From Deltaproteobacteria bacterium (GTDB lineage Bacteria > Myxococcota_A > UBA796 > GCA-2862545): a DNA stretch of 57,587 nucleotides. Shown here piece after piece: positions 9,111 through 16,900 of this stretch (the stretch's first letter is position 1; every line of letters starts with the position of its first letter). The translations under genes were made by a program, and so were the position numbers. The stretch lies in assembly GCA_016938035.1 (NCBI GenBank), contig JAFGVK010000146.1:1-57587 (forward strand). Direction: 5' to 3'. The notes under the pieces were generated by a model. That model saw only the letters and a list, made by a program, of their open reading frames with translations. It did not search any database and had not been told where the DNA came from.

Positions 9111-10448
9111 TCAGTAGGTGAAGGTGGTCATCAGGTGAACGTTGATGTCGTCGTACTCAGCGGAGACATCGGACGAGGCACGCTCATCCCACCAGACGCC
9201 GGCAGTCACGCTAGCCCAGTCGTCGACGTAGTAGGTGAGATCCCCCTTGGTCCGCAGCATCACGTCCTGTCTGGAGATCTCGCCGAAATAGTCCTCAGTG
9301 CGACCTGAGAAGCCGACGACGGTGCGAACCCGCGCGCCCATACGCGCAGAGATATCGGCGTAGACGTTGTTATAGACCAAGTAGTTGGAAAACCACGAGT
9401 CCCCAAAGTCGCGGCTGTACCCCAGGGTGACGAAGGAGTCCGGTGCGACCTCGTAGCGGAGCTGAACCGATCCGAGATAGCGCTGGCTGCCGCTCACATC
9501 CACGGTGAAGGCGTCTCCGTCCTCAAAGGCAGACTCGCGCCCCCCCTCATCCTCAGCGTCGCGAAGCACAGACTCCTCGTCATACACAGCCCGGCCCATG
9601 CCCCCCTCCGCGGTGATCACCAAGCGGTTGGTGAACCTGCCGCGGAAGCCGCCCTGGAACCGGTACTCATAGGAGTTTGGGATCGCAAGGTGGGTGCCCA
9701 GGTCGATGATAGGGGTGCCCTCTGAGGTGTTGACCGCCAGCACCCAATTGTCTTCCCAGTACCGGTAGGAGTAGTCGCCGGACAACACCAGCGCGGTACG
9801 GGGCAGAAACTTCCATGCCAGCTCTCCGCCAATCCCACCGGTGTTGCGCCGGTTAAGCCCACGGACCGTCGGGTCGGTGGTGGAGTACTGTGCGCCCGAG
9901 GCGCTTTGAAAGTCGTCAAAGTCCCACAGGCCGTTGAGCGAGAACTCGATCGCGGCCCCGCGCAAGATCATGGTGGGCGCGAGGTGGTTCCGAAACCGGG
10001 TAGAGAAAGGATCGGGTCCACCCTTGTCGACGGGGAGGTTCACCATGGTCGCGTTCCAGCCAACCATAAAGCCCACAGACTGCTTCTCGCGCGCGACCAT
10101 GCTACCATTGAAGCCAAAATCGGAGTATCTATCGAGGTTACTGTACGCTCGACCGTACTTACGGACGATGTACTCGCCCTGGCCGGCGAAGCGGACCTGG
10201 GGGCCCTTGGCTTCAAGGGAGAGTCCGGGTGCGACCCTGAGGTTCGAGGCTGCCACAGGGTCAGACTCCGCACGGTATGCGTTCGTCCGATACTCGGCGC
10301 CGAGATCCAACTCAGGAATCAACACGAGGTTCCCAGCGTGAATGTGCCCGCCGGGCGCAGCGACGGCGGACCCCGCCCAGAGGAGCCCCCCTGCGGCGAA
10401 TAACGCGATCGTCTGGATTGCCCTGATCACCACTTGCTCGTACCCCAT
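9111..10448 (-). CDS. Predicted outer-membrane beta-barrel protein
   Basis: A 445-residue protein with a clear Sec signal peptide (TIALFAAGGLLWAGSAVAAPGG), followed by a region of alternating hydrophobic and polar strands typical of outer-membrane barrels: V-L-I-P-E-L-D-L-G-A-E-Y, R-F-A-G-Q-G-E-Y-I-V, T-A-L-V-L-S-G-D-Y-S-Y-R-Y, and a final strand ending F-T-Y, the usual aromatic C-terminus for barrel assembly. Function is unknown. It is the last gene of the minus-strand block with the TolQ/TolR and AgmX-like genes, which suggests it is the outer-membrane part of that machine. A longer frame exists upstream, but ATG 10448 gives the signal peptide. The gap to the preceding gene is 40 bases, so co-transcription is likely. 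Confidence 0.75.
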   Translation of the reverse strand: MGYEQVVIRAIQTIALFAAGGLLWAGSAVAAPGGHIHAGNLVLIPELDLGAEYRTNAYRAESDPVAASNLRVAPGLSLEAKGPQVRFAGQGEYIVRKYGRAYSNLDRYSDFGFNGSMVAREKQSVGFMVGWNATMVNLPVDKGGPDPFSTRFRNHLAPTMILRGAAIEFSLNGLWDFDDFQSASGAQYSTTDPTVRGLNRRNTGGIGGELAWKFLPRTALVLSGDYSYRYWEDNWVLAVNTSEGTPIIDLGTHLAIPNSYEYRFQGGFRGRFTNRLVITAEGGMGRAVYDEESVLRDAEDEGGRESAFEDGDAFTVDVSGSQRYLGSVQLRYEVAPDSFVTLGYSRDFGDSWFSNYLVYNNVYADISARMGARVRTVVGFSGRTEDYFGEISRQDVMLRTKGDLTYYVDDWASVTAGVWWDERASSDVSAEYDDINVHLMTTFTY

Positions 10449-10488
10449 GCAGACCGGAGAAGAATAGCCAAGTGTGCAGCGGAGTGCA

Positions 10489-11034
10489 CTACAGGAACGG
10501 ACTCGCCTCTGGTGGATCGAAGCCATAATCGACATCCTCAGCGAGCGCTTGAGTCTCATCATCCGGCTTGTCCAGATCCTGCTTGACGGTCACCTGCAGC
10601 GAGCCGCTCTTGGACCCCGCCTCCGACACGCAGTGATCGGCCTCGGCCCGGAGCTCCTCGATTTTGGAGCGAGCCACAGCGATCTTGCGGAACTCCCGCT
10701 CCGCCCGCTCCGTCTCACCAGACTGCATCGCCTCCTTCATGGAGATCTCCGAGGCCTCGGTGACCTGGAGGAGCGCGCGCACGGCGGTGAGTCGCTGGTT
10801 GAGACACGAGAGCTGGTCCGGTGTCCCATCTCTGCGGACAGAGTCGAGCACCTTGGAGATCTCCTTGACCGCGTGCCGCATTTCCTCGCTGGCCTCAGCG
10901 GCGAACTGCACCTGCTCCGCAGGAGACAACGCCTCAACACGCTCCAGCTCCGAGATCACCCCCCCCTCTTGCGCTAGCGCGCCGGTGGAGAGGACGAGGG
11001 CGAGACCGATGGTCACAGCTCTAAGAAGGGTCAT
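10489..11034 (-). CDS. Exported coiled-coil protein of unknown function
   Basis: A 181-residue protein with a Sec signal peptide (TIGLALVLSTGALAQ). The mature part is highly charged and helical with heptad-like patterns (VQFAAEASEEMRHAVKEI, ERAEREFRKIAVARSKIEEL), so a periplasmic coiled coil is likely. Two Cys residues (in LSCLNQRL and DHCVSE) could form a disulfide. The C-terminus is acidic and Pro-rich. It sits between the AgmX-like gene and the outer-membrane barrel gene on the same strand and probably belongs to the same envelope complex; no family is recognised. Confidence 0.7.
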   Translation of the reverse strand: MTLLRAVTIGLALVLSTGALAQEGGVISELERVEALSPAEQVQFAAEASEEMRHAVKEISKVLDSVRRDGTPDQLSCLNQRLTAVRALLQVTEASEISMKEAMQSGETERAEREFRKIAVARSKIEELRAEADHCVSEAGSKSGSLQVTVKQDLDKPDDETQALAEDVDYGFDPPEASPFL

Positions 11035-11189
11035 GGTACATCCCGTGCTTACTCATAGCGATACCCGGAAAAAGGCTTCTCAGTCAACAAAGACACCGGA
11101 TTCATCGGGATCCGCCCAAAATTTCTGGCCCACATCACCGACTTGCGAGCACCTAGACAAGAAGGCCTGCGAGCTGCAGGCCAGAGCGA

Positions 11190-12545
11190 TCAGGTGGAGG
11201 GCTTGAAGACCCACGGCCAAGTGAACGTGCCCTCAACGTCGTCCGGGAAGCGCCAGCGCCGGATCTTACGCTTGATACAGGTGGCGAGCTCCTCGTCCCC
11301 CGTGCCGTTGAAGACCACCACCACGCTAGTCACCGCAGCCGCCGACACGGTCCACTCCATCTCGACGCGCCCCTCCAAGGTGGGCTTGACCTTGAGGCGC
11401 TGCTCGTAGCAGTACTTGAGCTGGCCGGAATTCGAGCGGACGATCTTCTTCACCCCAGCGGCGTCTCCAACCTCCTCGGGCATGTCCCCCTCACCCATGT
11501 CCACGTTGCCGGTGACCTGGATCTTGGGGCCCGCGGCGACCGCCGCGGTGCCGCCCTGAACACCGTTGAGATCGCCAATGTCCACGTCCTCAGTGCTGGT
11601 GCCGGACCCGGTCCGCAGGCCCTTGCTGTCGGCGGACGCCATCGCGACCCCGTTGACGCCGCTGGCGAGCGCGGCGTCGATGTCGCCCATCCCAGCGTCG
11701 TCATCGGACCAGAGGTTCTCGGCGGTGCCGGACCCCTCTCCCCGGGTGACGAGCATCTTCAGCATCAGGCTGTTTTGCATGACGTTCTGCTTGAGCGCCT
11801 CGGCCTGCTTGGCGCCCTCGACGGTGTTCTTTGGGGCCACCTTCGCCTTGGCCTCGGTCTTGGCCTCCGCCTTAGCCTTGGCGGCAGCGGCCGCGGCCTG
11901 ATTCGGGTCCTCCTTGGGCTCGTCGGGGAGGTCCTCGGGGGGCGGCGTCTCCTCCTTGGGGATGAGCATCTTGGTGAACCGCTCGGGGATCTGATCCATC
12001 TTGATCTCCCGCGGCTCCGTGTTGGCCACATAGATGACCAACACCGCTGCGAGCGCGGTAAAGATGGCGAGGAAGCCGAGGAAGATGGGGTCGTCCTCTT
12101 CAAGCAGTCGCGGCCGGAAGTCCATCGCCTGGATGGGCCGGACGGCCTGCACCGGGGGGGGCGCGACAAACTGGAACAGGATGGTGACGTTGTCGATCGT
12201 CACCTTTCCCCGGTCCTTGTCGGTCAGCGTCATCTGCCAGTTGGCACCGTGACGAGAGACGGCAGGATCAGCGCGGAGCTTGTCAAGCCCCACCACGGCA
12301 CCGCCGGCGCTGATCTTGCCCTTCATCTCCTCGGTGAACGAGAGGACATAGCCTTTGCTCTTCTCGAACACGAACAGCGGAAAGTCAGCCTGCGGGAGGC
12401 TGGTCTTTGGGAAGACAAAGGTGTTCTTGGCAGATTCTCCGACAGTGACAGTCTCACCGGCCTTGATGAGACGCTCCTGGACGATCTTCCCGTCCTGGAT
12501 GATGCCGATGCGGAGAACTTTGGCTTGTTGCGCAGGTGCAGCCAT
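11190..12545 (-). CDS. AgmX/PglI-type protein with TonB-like C-terminal domain
   Basis: A 451-residue inner-membrane protein. Seen: residues 8-125, a beta-rich cytoplasmic domain resembling FHA domains (AGETVTVGESAKNTF); one transmembrane helix at about 154-174; a long Ala/Lys/Glu/Pro-rich periplasmic stretch (210-260) that could span the periplasm; and a C-terminal domain (about 366-451) of the AgmX/PglI type, with conserved Cys in KYCYEQRL and ATCIKRKI and the TonB-like pattern GRVEMEWTV ... RRWRFP. In Myxococcus, proteins of this class (GltG/GltJ) belong to the Agl/Glt gliding machinery and are driven by TolQR-type motors; the same partnership fits here because the TolQ/TolR genes lie directly upstream. 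The terminator at 12826-12863 implies it has its own promoter. The gliding role is inferred from the family. Confidence 0.82.
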   Translation of the reverse strand: MAAPAQQAKVLRIGIIQDGKIVQERLIKAGETVTVGESAKNTFVFPKTSLPQADFPLFVFEKSKGYVLSFTEEMKGKISAGGAVVGLDKLRADPAVSRHGANWQMTLTDKDRGKVTIDNVTILFQFVAPPPVQAVRPIQAMDFRPRLLEEDDPIFLGFLAIFTALAAVLVIYVANTEPREIKMDQIPERFTKMLIPKEETPPPEDLPDEPKEDPNQAAAAAAKAKAEAKTEAKAKVAPKNTVEGAKQAEALKQNVMQNSLMLKMLVTRGEGSGTAENLWSDDDAGMGDIDAALASGVNGVAMASADSKGLRTGSGTSTEDVDIGDLNGVQGGTAAVAAGPKIQVTGNVDMGEGDMPEEVGDAAGVKKIVRSNSGQLKYCYEQRLKVKPTLEGRVEMEWTVSAAAVTSVVVVFNGTGDEELATCIKRKIRRWRFPDDVEGTFTWPWVFKPST

Positions 12546-12825
12546 GGATCACGGTCTCCAGGTACGAGGGGTCACGAGGTTCGCGGTGACAGGGGTTTGC
12601 ACCCGCTTGAACACGTTCATTCTGACCACTCGCTCCTTGTCCGGTTCGTGCAAAATGTATCGGTTTCTAGTAACGGCTCTTGAGGGATGGACCAGTGTGG
12701 TCTGACTTTGACCCGGTGGCCGAAACGACTGACGGGTAACGATAGACCGAACGCGTGCCGTCGACAAGGGCCTGTGTAGAAAGACTGGTGCGGGAGCGCC
12801 ACCTCACTCCTTCCTCGGGAGAAGC
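12546..12825. other. Non-coding leader region of the AgmX-like gene
   Basis: About 280 bases between the AgmX-like start and the terminator of the TolQRR unit. No credible coding frame is seen. It must carry the promoter of the AgmX-like gene. An AT-richer patch near 12640-12680 could hold it, but no clear -35/-10 pair was found. Confidence 0.5.
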
Positions 12826-12863
12826 ACGCAAAAAGAAGGGCATCTCCGTGAAAAGAGATGCCC
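12826..12863 (-). terminator. Rho-independent terminator of the TolQ-TolR-TolR unit
   Basis: Read on the minus strand: perfect 9-base arms GGGCATCTC / GAGATGCCC with an 8-base loop, followed by TTCTTTTT. It lies 45 bases after the second ExbD/TolR stop. Confidence 0.85.
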
Positions 12864-12907
12864 GGCACGGCGTCAGCAGGAGACCCTGGGATCCCTCCGG
12901 CGCGCGC

Positions 12908-13438
12908 TCAGTCGGAGCCCTTCACCACGACAAAGCGGAAGTTTCCGAATTGCGCCTGACCCGCCGTGTACATGACCTCACGTACGACAGAGAACGGAAG
13001 GTTCTTGTCGCACTGCAGGAGGATCTCCCCCTTGAACTCAAACTCCTCGCGGTTCCCGGTCCTGGAGGCGAGGTCCTTCGCCTGCTCAGCCTTCTCCAAG
13101 AGGCGCTCGTACAGCTTCGAGATGAGCTGCCCGTGCTTCTCGTCCGCAGGGACGGCAGCGACCTCCTCACCGCTCTTCTCGTCGTTGTGCCGCGTGAGCA
13201 GCAGCACCCCGACCCCGTCCACCACGATCTCCTTCTGGGAGACCATGACGTTGACCGCGAGCTTGGGGGCCGCGAGCGAGGTGGAGACAGGCAGCTGCAT
13301 ATCCGCGCTGGGCTTCACCGCGATGTCATCCGAGCCGTAGGACTTGAGGAGAAACACCAGGATGATGGTCATCATGTCCATCAGCGAGGTGATGCTCAGA
13401 CCCTTGTTGGCCGAAGGACGACGTGTCTTCTTACCCAT
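12908..13438 (-). CDS. ExbD/TolR-family protein, second copy (Asp present)
   Basis: A 176-residue inner-membrane protein of the ExbD/TolR/MotB-like class, the proton-using stator partner of TolQ/ExbB. Seen: basic N-terminus, one transmembrane helix at about 15-35 (ITSLMDMMTIILVF) carrying the expected membrane Asp at D21, then a periplasmic domain with KEIVVDG and a final strand FRFVVVK. A charged helical insert (residues about 100-135, LYERLLEKAEQAK) makes it longer than E. coli TolR (142 aa). It starts eight bases after the preceding TolR-like stop, so the two are co-translated and probably form a heteromer. A strong terminator follows. Confidence 0.9.
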   Translation of the reverse strand: MGKKTRRPSANKGLSITSLMDMMTIILVFLLKSYGSDDIAVKPSADMQLPVSTSLAAPKLAVNVMVSQKEIVVDGVGVLLLTRHNDEKSGEEVAAVPADEKHGQLISKLYERLLEKAEQAKDLASRTGNREEFEFKGEILLQCDKNLPFSVVREVMYTAGQAQFGNFRFVVVKGSD

Positions 13439-13446
13439 GCCGTCTC

Positions 13447-13977
13447 CTACTCAGCCCCGCCGGCGATCACGACGTAGGGGAAGAGCAGGCGAGCCTTGCC
13501 ATCTTCCTTCCGCTCGGGATCGTCCCGCGTTGCGTCCATGGTGATAACGAGAACCTCGTACTGAACACGAGACTCAGGGACCAAGATGATGTTCTCCTCA
13601 CGGGGGAACTCGTCCTTCACGTCATTCAAGATGCGGCGAAGCTCCTTGATGTCGTAGGACTCGGGCCGAGGACAGCCCGGCTCGGTGCAGGGCACCGTGG
13701 GGCCGGCCTCAGCGCCCTCTCCCGCCTTGGGGATCACCGCCGAGCTGCCCGCGACAGTGTACCCCTGATCCGTGATCATGACCGAGAGGTTCAGGGGCTT
13801 GTCGGCGTTCTCTGGCGCCTCAGTTGGCGAACCCATCGCCGGAAGGGTCGAGTCGATCACAGCCAAGCTGATGAACTGGACCGACATGAGGAGAAAGGGG
13901 ATGAGAATCGTCACCAGGTTCATGATAGGAACTAGGTCGACGTCTTCCGCCTCATCAATCCGCTTCTTCTTGACCAT
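13447..13977 (-). CDS. ExbD/TolR-family protein, first copy (membrane Asp replaced by Asn)
   Basis: A 176-residue inner-membrane protein of the ExbD/TolR class. Seen: short basic N-terminus, one transmembrane helix at about 14-36, and a periplasmic domain with MITDQGYTVAG, an insert containing two Cys (VPCTEPGC), and a C-terminal strand LLFPYVVIAG. Aligning DVDLVPIMNLV with the TolR pattern x-x-V-x-P-x-x-D-V puts Asn20 at the position of the Asp that carries protons in TolR and ExbD. The paralogue next to it keeps the Asp. ATG 13977, with GGAG just upstream, is preferred over an in-frame TTG at 13989. It lies 53 bases after tolQ in the same operon. Confidence 0.85.
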   Translation of the reverse strand: MVKKKRIDEAEDVDLVPIMNLVTILIPFLLMSVQFISLAVIDSTLPAMGSPTEAPENADKPLNLSVMITDQGYTVAGSSAVIPKAGEGAEAGPTVPCTEPGCPRPESYDIKELRRILNDVKDEFPREENIILVPESRVQYEVLVITMDATRDDPERKEDGKARLLFPYVVIAGGAE

Positions 13978-14030
13978 AAAGAGCTCCAATCAGGCTGAAT
14001 AACCCTTAGACAACCGGTAGTGCCGGTGGC

Positions 14031-14684
14031 CTAGTTCGCCCCTTCCTTCTCGAGCGTGCCGTGGCGACGCGCGGTGAGGAGGTTGATGGTCTTCAGCGAG
14101 TACTGATCCACGTCGTCCATGATCTTGTTGGTGCGGTTCATGATGACGGAGTGGATGACAAGGGTGGGGATAGCGACGATCAGACCACCGGCGGTGGTGA
14201 ACATCGCGGTGGCGATACCGTTCGCCAGCATGGTCTGCTTCATCTCGGGGGAGGCGTTGGCCACCGCGTCGAACGCGGCCACCAGACCGAGGATGGTACC
14301 AAGCAGTCCCAGCAGGGTCGCCACGTTGGCGAGCATGGCCAGGTAGCCGGTGCGCTTGTTGAGCTGGGGACCGATCTCCAGCGTGGCCTCATCGACGGAG
14401 TTGGAGATCTCCTTCTCGGTGCGGTTGGCGCGGGAGAGCCCGGCCTTGACGACCTTTGGGAGCGCGGCGTGGGGCTCGGCGTTGCAGAGCTTGATCGCGC
14501 GGTCGATGTTGTTCGCCATGATCAGCTTCTGCACCTGGGCCATGAACGCGACGGCGTTGATGTTGGCGCGGAAGATGACGTAGAACAGGCGCTCGAACGC
14601 GATGGCCATAGCGAAGACGGCGACGCCAAGGATGGCGTACATAAAGGGGCCGCCCTCATCAAACATCCGGACTGGATCAACCAT
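14031..14684 (-). CDS. MotA/TolQ/ExbB proton-channel family protein
   Basis: A 217-residue inner-membrane protein. Seen: N-terminal transmembrane helix at about 13-33 (FMYAILGVAVFAMAIAFER), a cytoplasmic loop, then two helices at about 118-138 (NVATLLGLLGTILGLVAAF) and 158-180 (TAMFTTAGGLIVAIPTLV), the classic TolQ/ExbB pattern of G-L-L-G-T-x-x-G and T-x-x-G-L-x-x-A-I-P. With the two TolR-like proteins it should form a proton-driven motor that moves a partner, here probably the AgmX-like protein. GGAGGATTAGAA before ATG 14684 fixes the start; longer frames upstream lack a ribosome site. A 264-base leader separates it from the small periplasmic gene and contains a GCCCGC/GCGGGC hairpin (14732-14747). 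Confidence 0.92.
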   Translation of the reverse strand: MVDPVRMFDEGGPFMYAILGVAVFAMAIAFERLFYVIFRANINAVAFMAQVQKLIMANNIDRAIKLCNAEPHAALPKVVKAGLSRANRTEKEISNSVDEATLEIGPQLNKRTGYLAMLANVATLLGLLGTILGLVAAFDAVANASPEMKQTMLANGIATAMFTTAGGLIVAIPTLVIHSVIMNRTNKIMDDVDQYSLKTINLLTARRHGTLEKEGAN

Positions 14685-14951
14685 TTCTAATCCTCCGATG
14701 GGAAGCGTGGCCCATCTGGGCGCAGCGTGCTGCCCGCTACCGCGGGCGGATTCAGGACTCGCAGACTGTACTCGAAGTGAGCGAAAAGAGGCAGGGGCGG
14801 AATGTGAGGAGCATGTCATTAGTTCCCGGTCGGGACCATGCGCTCCTCTCGTCCCCGCAGCTTCGCCCACCTATAACCAATATCCGTGGGCGGTGGTGAG
14901 GCTTGACCCCTCCCGGACACTACCCCGGGCTGGGGGGATCCTCTACCCGAG

Positions 14952-15170
14952 CTAGAAGGGCGCCTCTGACAGCGCCTCGATGATCTTGGGGAGGAAGCTC
15001 TCCTTGAGATCGAAGTCGTACGCCTTGTTCAGGTTGGCGCGCGCGATGGCGAGCTCCACCTCGGGCTTCTGGATCTCGCCGACGATCTCCTCACCCTCCT
15101 CGAACACAAACCGGCCCGCCAGGGCGGGCGTGGCCGCGAACATCAGCACACAGGGCAGTATCCACCTCAT
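14952..15170 (-). CDS. Small exported protein in the envelope-complex operon
   Basis: A 72-residue protein with a Sec signal peptide (CVLMFAATPALAG) and a mature part of about 53 residues: an acidic start (FVFEEGEEIVGEI), then a helical segment ARANLNKAYDFDLKESF. No known family can be assigned with certainty. Its ATG overlaps the stop of the TPR lipoprotein gene (ATGA), showing coupled expression, so it probably works with the TPR proteins in the periplasm. Confidence 0.7.
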   Translation of the reverse strand: MRWILPCVLMFAATPALAGRFVFEEGEEIVGEIQKPEVELAIARANLNKAYDFDLKESFLPKIIEALSEAPF

Positions 15171-16900
15171 GGCTCTCCCCAGGGGTTGGCGGTTGGAGGC
15201 TGGTCCCCCGATTCGGGCGTACCCGAGTCCTCTGCGGCGTCGTCGCCCCAGGGTGTAGCCCCGTCTTCTTCTACGGGAGGCGGCCCCTCGGCTGGGCCAC
15301 CCTCTTCGCCCGGCGCTCCCTCATCGGGCGCGGCCACGTCGGCGGGCGCTGCGTCCTCGGCGGGCGCTGCGTCCTCGGCAGGCGCCGGCTCCTCGGCGGG
15401 CGCTGCGTCCTCGGCGGGCGCTGCGTCCTCGGCGGGCGCTGCGTCCTCGGCGGGTATGGACTCATCGGCGGGGCCAGACTGCGGCTGAGACTCTGCGCCG
15501 TCCTCTCCCCCGTCCTGGTCGTCACCTGAAGGGCTCGCTGGGCCTGAGGCAGGGTCCTCAACGGGAGCACCGTCCTCTTCTCCATCGCCTGCCGGCGGAG
15601 GCTGCGGGTTGGCCTTGGCCTCCTCCAGCAGGCGGAGCCGCTCAGCCTTCTCGGCCTCGCGCTTCTTCTTGTCCTCCTCCCGCTTCTTCCGCTTCTCCTC
15701 CGCCTTCTTCTCCTTCTTGATGTCCTCGATGTAGACCTCTGCGGTCACCACGTCCTCGCCTCCCTCGGCGACATACTTCTCAAAGGACTCGATCGCGCGG
15801 TCGTAGTCCTTGAGATAGTCACCATAGAGGATCGCCAGGTTGAAGTGAGGATCAGGGTTGGACGGGTCGATCTCCAGCGCTCTGCGGTAGGCCTTCTCCG
15901 CATCCTCCAGACGCCCTACCCCACGATAGGCGACCCCCAGGTTCAGCTGGAGCCCGTGGTTGGCGTCGTCGGCTGCCCTCGCCCTCTCTAGCAGCTCTAC
16001 CATGCCGGAGTAGTTGTGCTGCTCCTGCAGGAGCCGCGCGAGGTAGATGTTGGCAGAGACCAGGGCGGGATCGATCCGAAGGGCTTCCTGGAGCCGGTAG
16101 GTGGCCGAGGGCACCTCGCCCTTCAGAAAGAACAGCCACCCCAGGTTGCACTGCAGCGCCGCGTTGCCCCTGGCCCCGGGAATACTCGCCAGGGCCTTCT
16201 CGAAGACGAACTGAGCCAGCTCAAGCTCGCCCCGGTCCATATAGACCATCCCCAGGTTGTTGTAGATCGACACGGAGTTCGCGTTGATCGACAGGGCGTC
16301 CTTGGCCTCCGCCTCTGCCTCGTCGAGCTTTCCGAGCTTCCTCAGCGCGTCGACCAGAGCGACTCTGATCTCCAGGTTCTGAGGATCCAGCTCCTTACCC
16401 TTGCGGTAGAGCTGCACCGCCTCAGCGTCGCGCCCCTCGCGCTGCTCCACCACCCCGAGGTACTGGTAGGGCTCCGCTCTTTCGGGGTTCTGACTGCGGA
16501 CCTGCTCCCAGACCTGCCTGGCCTCGGCGATCTTCCCCGCCTTGTAGCGGGCGACACCGAGGTCGAGCAGCAGCACGGGGTCCTGTGCTCCCCCCCCCGC
16601 CGCAAGCTGCTCGAGAATCCGCAGCGCGCGGTCCTGCTCAGCCGGATCTGCGCTCACCATCAGCGTCAACGCGTCCCCCAGCATGGCCGCGTTGGCCTTG
16701 GCGTCACCCGTGGGCGCCGCGGGGGGCGTCTTAGGGGTCTCTTCTGAGACTGGCGAGACCGCGTCGGTGGCAGGGTCAGCCCCGCCGTCCGCAGAGGCAG
16801 CCGCCGGGTCAACGGCGAGTGCGTCGAGAGGCGCGTCCTTGCCTCCGCAGGCGGCGAGCGAGATGAGCAACGAGATGGAGCTGTAGCGAAGCATCGTCAT
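15167..16900 (-). CDS. TPR-repeat lipoprotein (GltE-like)
   Basis: A 577-residue lipoprotein. Seen: signal with lipobox L-A-A-C (SISLLISLAACGGKD), a TPR region at about 75-385 with many clear repeats (LGVVEQREGRDAEAVQLY, NLGMVYMDRGELELAQ, LGVAYRGVGRLEDAEKAY, NLAILYGDY), a basic coiled-coil stretch at 390-425 rich in K-K-E-K-R, and an acidic Ala/Pro/Glu/Asp-rich C-terminus with PAEDAA repeats. It resembles the TPR lipoproteins of gliding/envelope complexes of Myxococcota (GltE class). TPR regions hold protein partners together; the low-complexity tail may be a flexible spacer. Start and stop overlap the neighbouring genes by four bases on each side, so it is tightly coupled in the operon. ATG at 16894 is an alternative start. 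Confidence 0.8.
   Translation of the reverse strand: MTMLRYSSISLLISLAACGGKDAPLDALAVDPAAASADGGADPATDAVSPVSEETPKTPPAAPTGDAKANAAMLGDALTLMVSADPAEQDRALRILEQLAAGGGAQDPVLLLDLGVARYKAGKIAEARQVWEQVRSQNPERAEPYQYLGVVEQREGRDAEAVQLYRKGKELDPQNLEIRVALVDALRKLGKLDEAEAEAKDALSINANSVSIYNNLGMVYMDRGELELAQFVFEKALASIPGARGNAALQCNLGWLFFLKGEVPSATYRLQEALRIDPALVSANIYLARLLQEQHNYSGMVELLERARAADDANHGLQLNLGVAYRGVGRLEDAEKAYRRALEIDPSNPDPHFNLAILYGDYLKDYDRAIESFEKYVAEGGEDVVTAEVYIEDIKKEKKAEEKRKKREEDKKKREAEKAERLRLLEEAKANPQPPPAGDGEEDGAPVEDPASGPASPSGDDQDGGEDGAESQPQSGPADESIPAEDAAPAEDAAPAEDAAPAEEPAPAEDAAPAEDAAPADVAAPDEGAPGEEGGPAEGPPPVEEDGATPWGDDAAEDSGTPESGDQPPTANPWGEP
15320..15470 (-). repeat. Short in-frame repeat encoding PAEDAA units
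   Basis: A run of 18-base units (plus strand tcctcggcgggcgctgcg) repeated about seven to eight times with minor changes, encoding A-A-P-A-E-D in the lipoprotein tail. Such repeats change length easily by slippage. Confidence 0.85.

Noticed and set aside
15186..15488. Plus-strand Ser/Ala/Gly repeat protein opposite the lipoprotein tail
   Set aside because: It is the antisense image of the PAEDAA repeat region.
16016..16747. Long plus-strand frames opposite the TPR genes
   Set aside because: They are antisense shadows of the strong minus-strand TPR genes, without ribosome sites or family motifs; the high GC content keeps such frames open.
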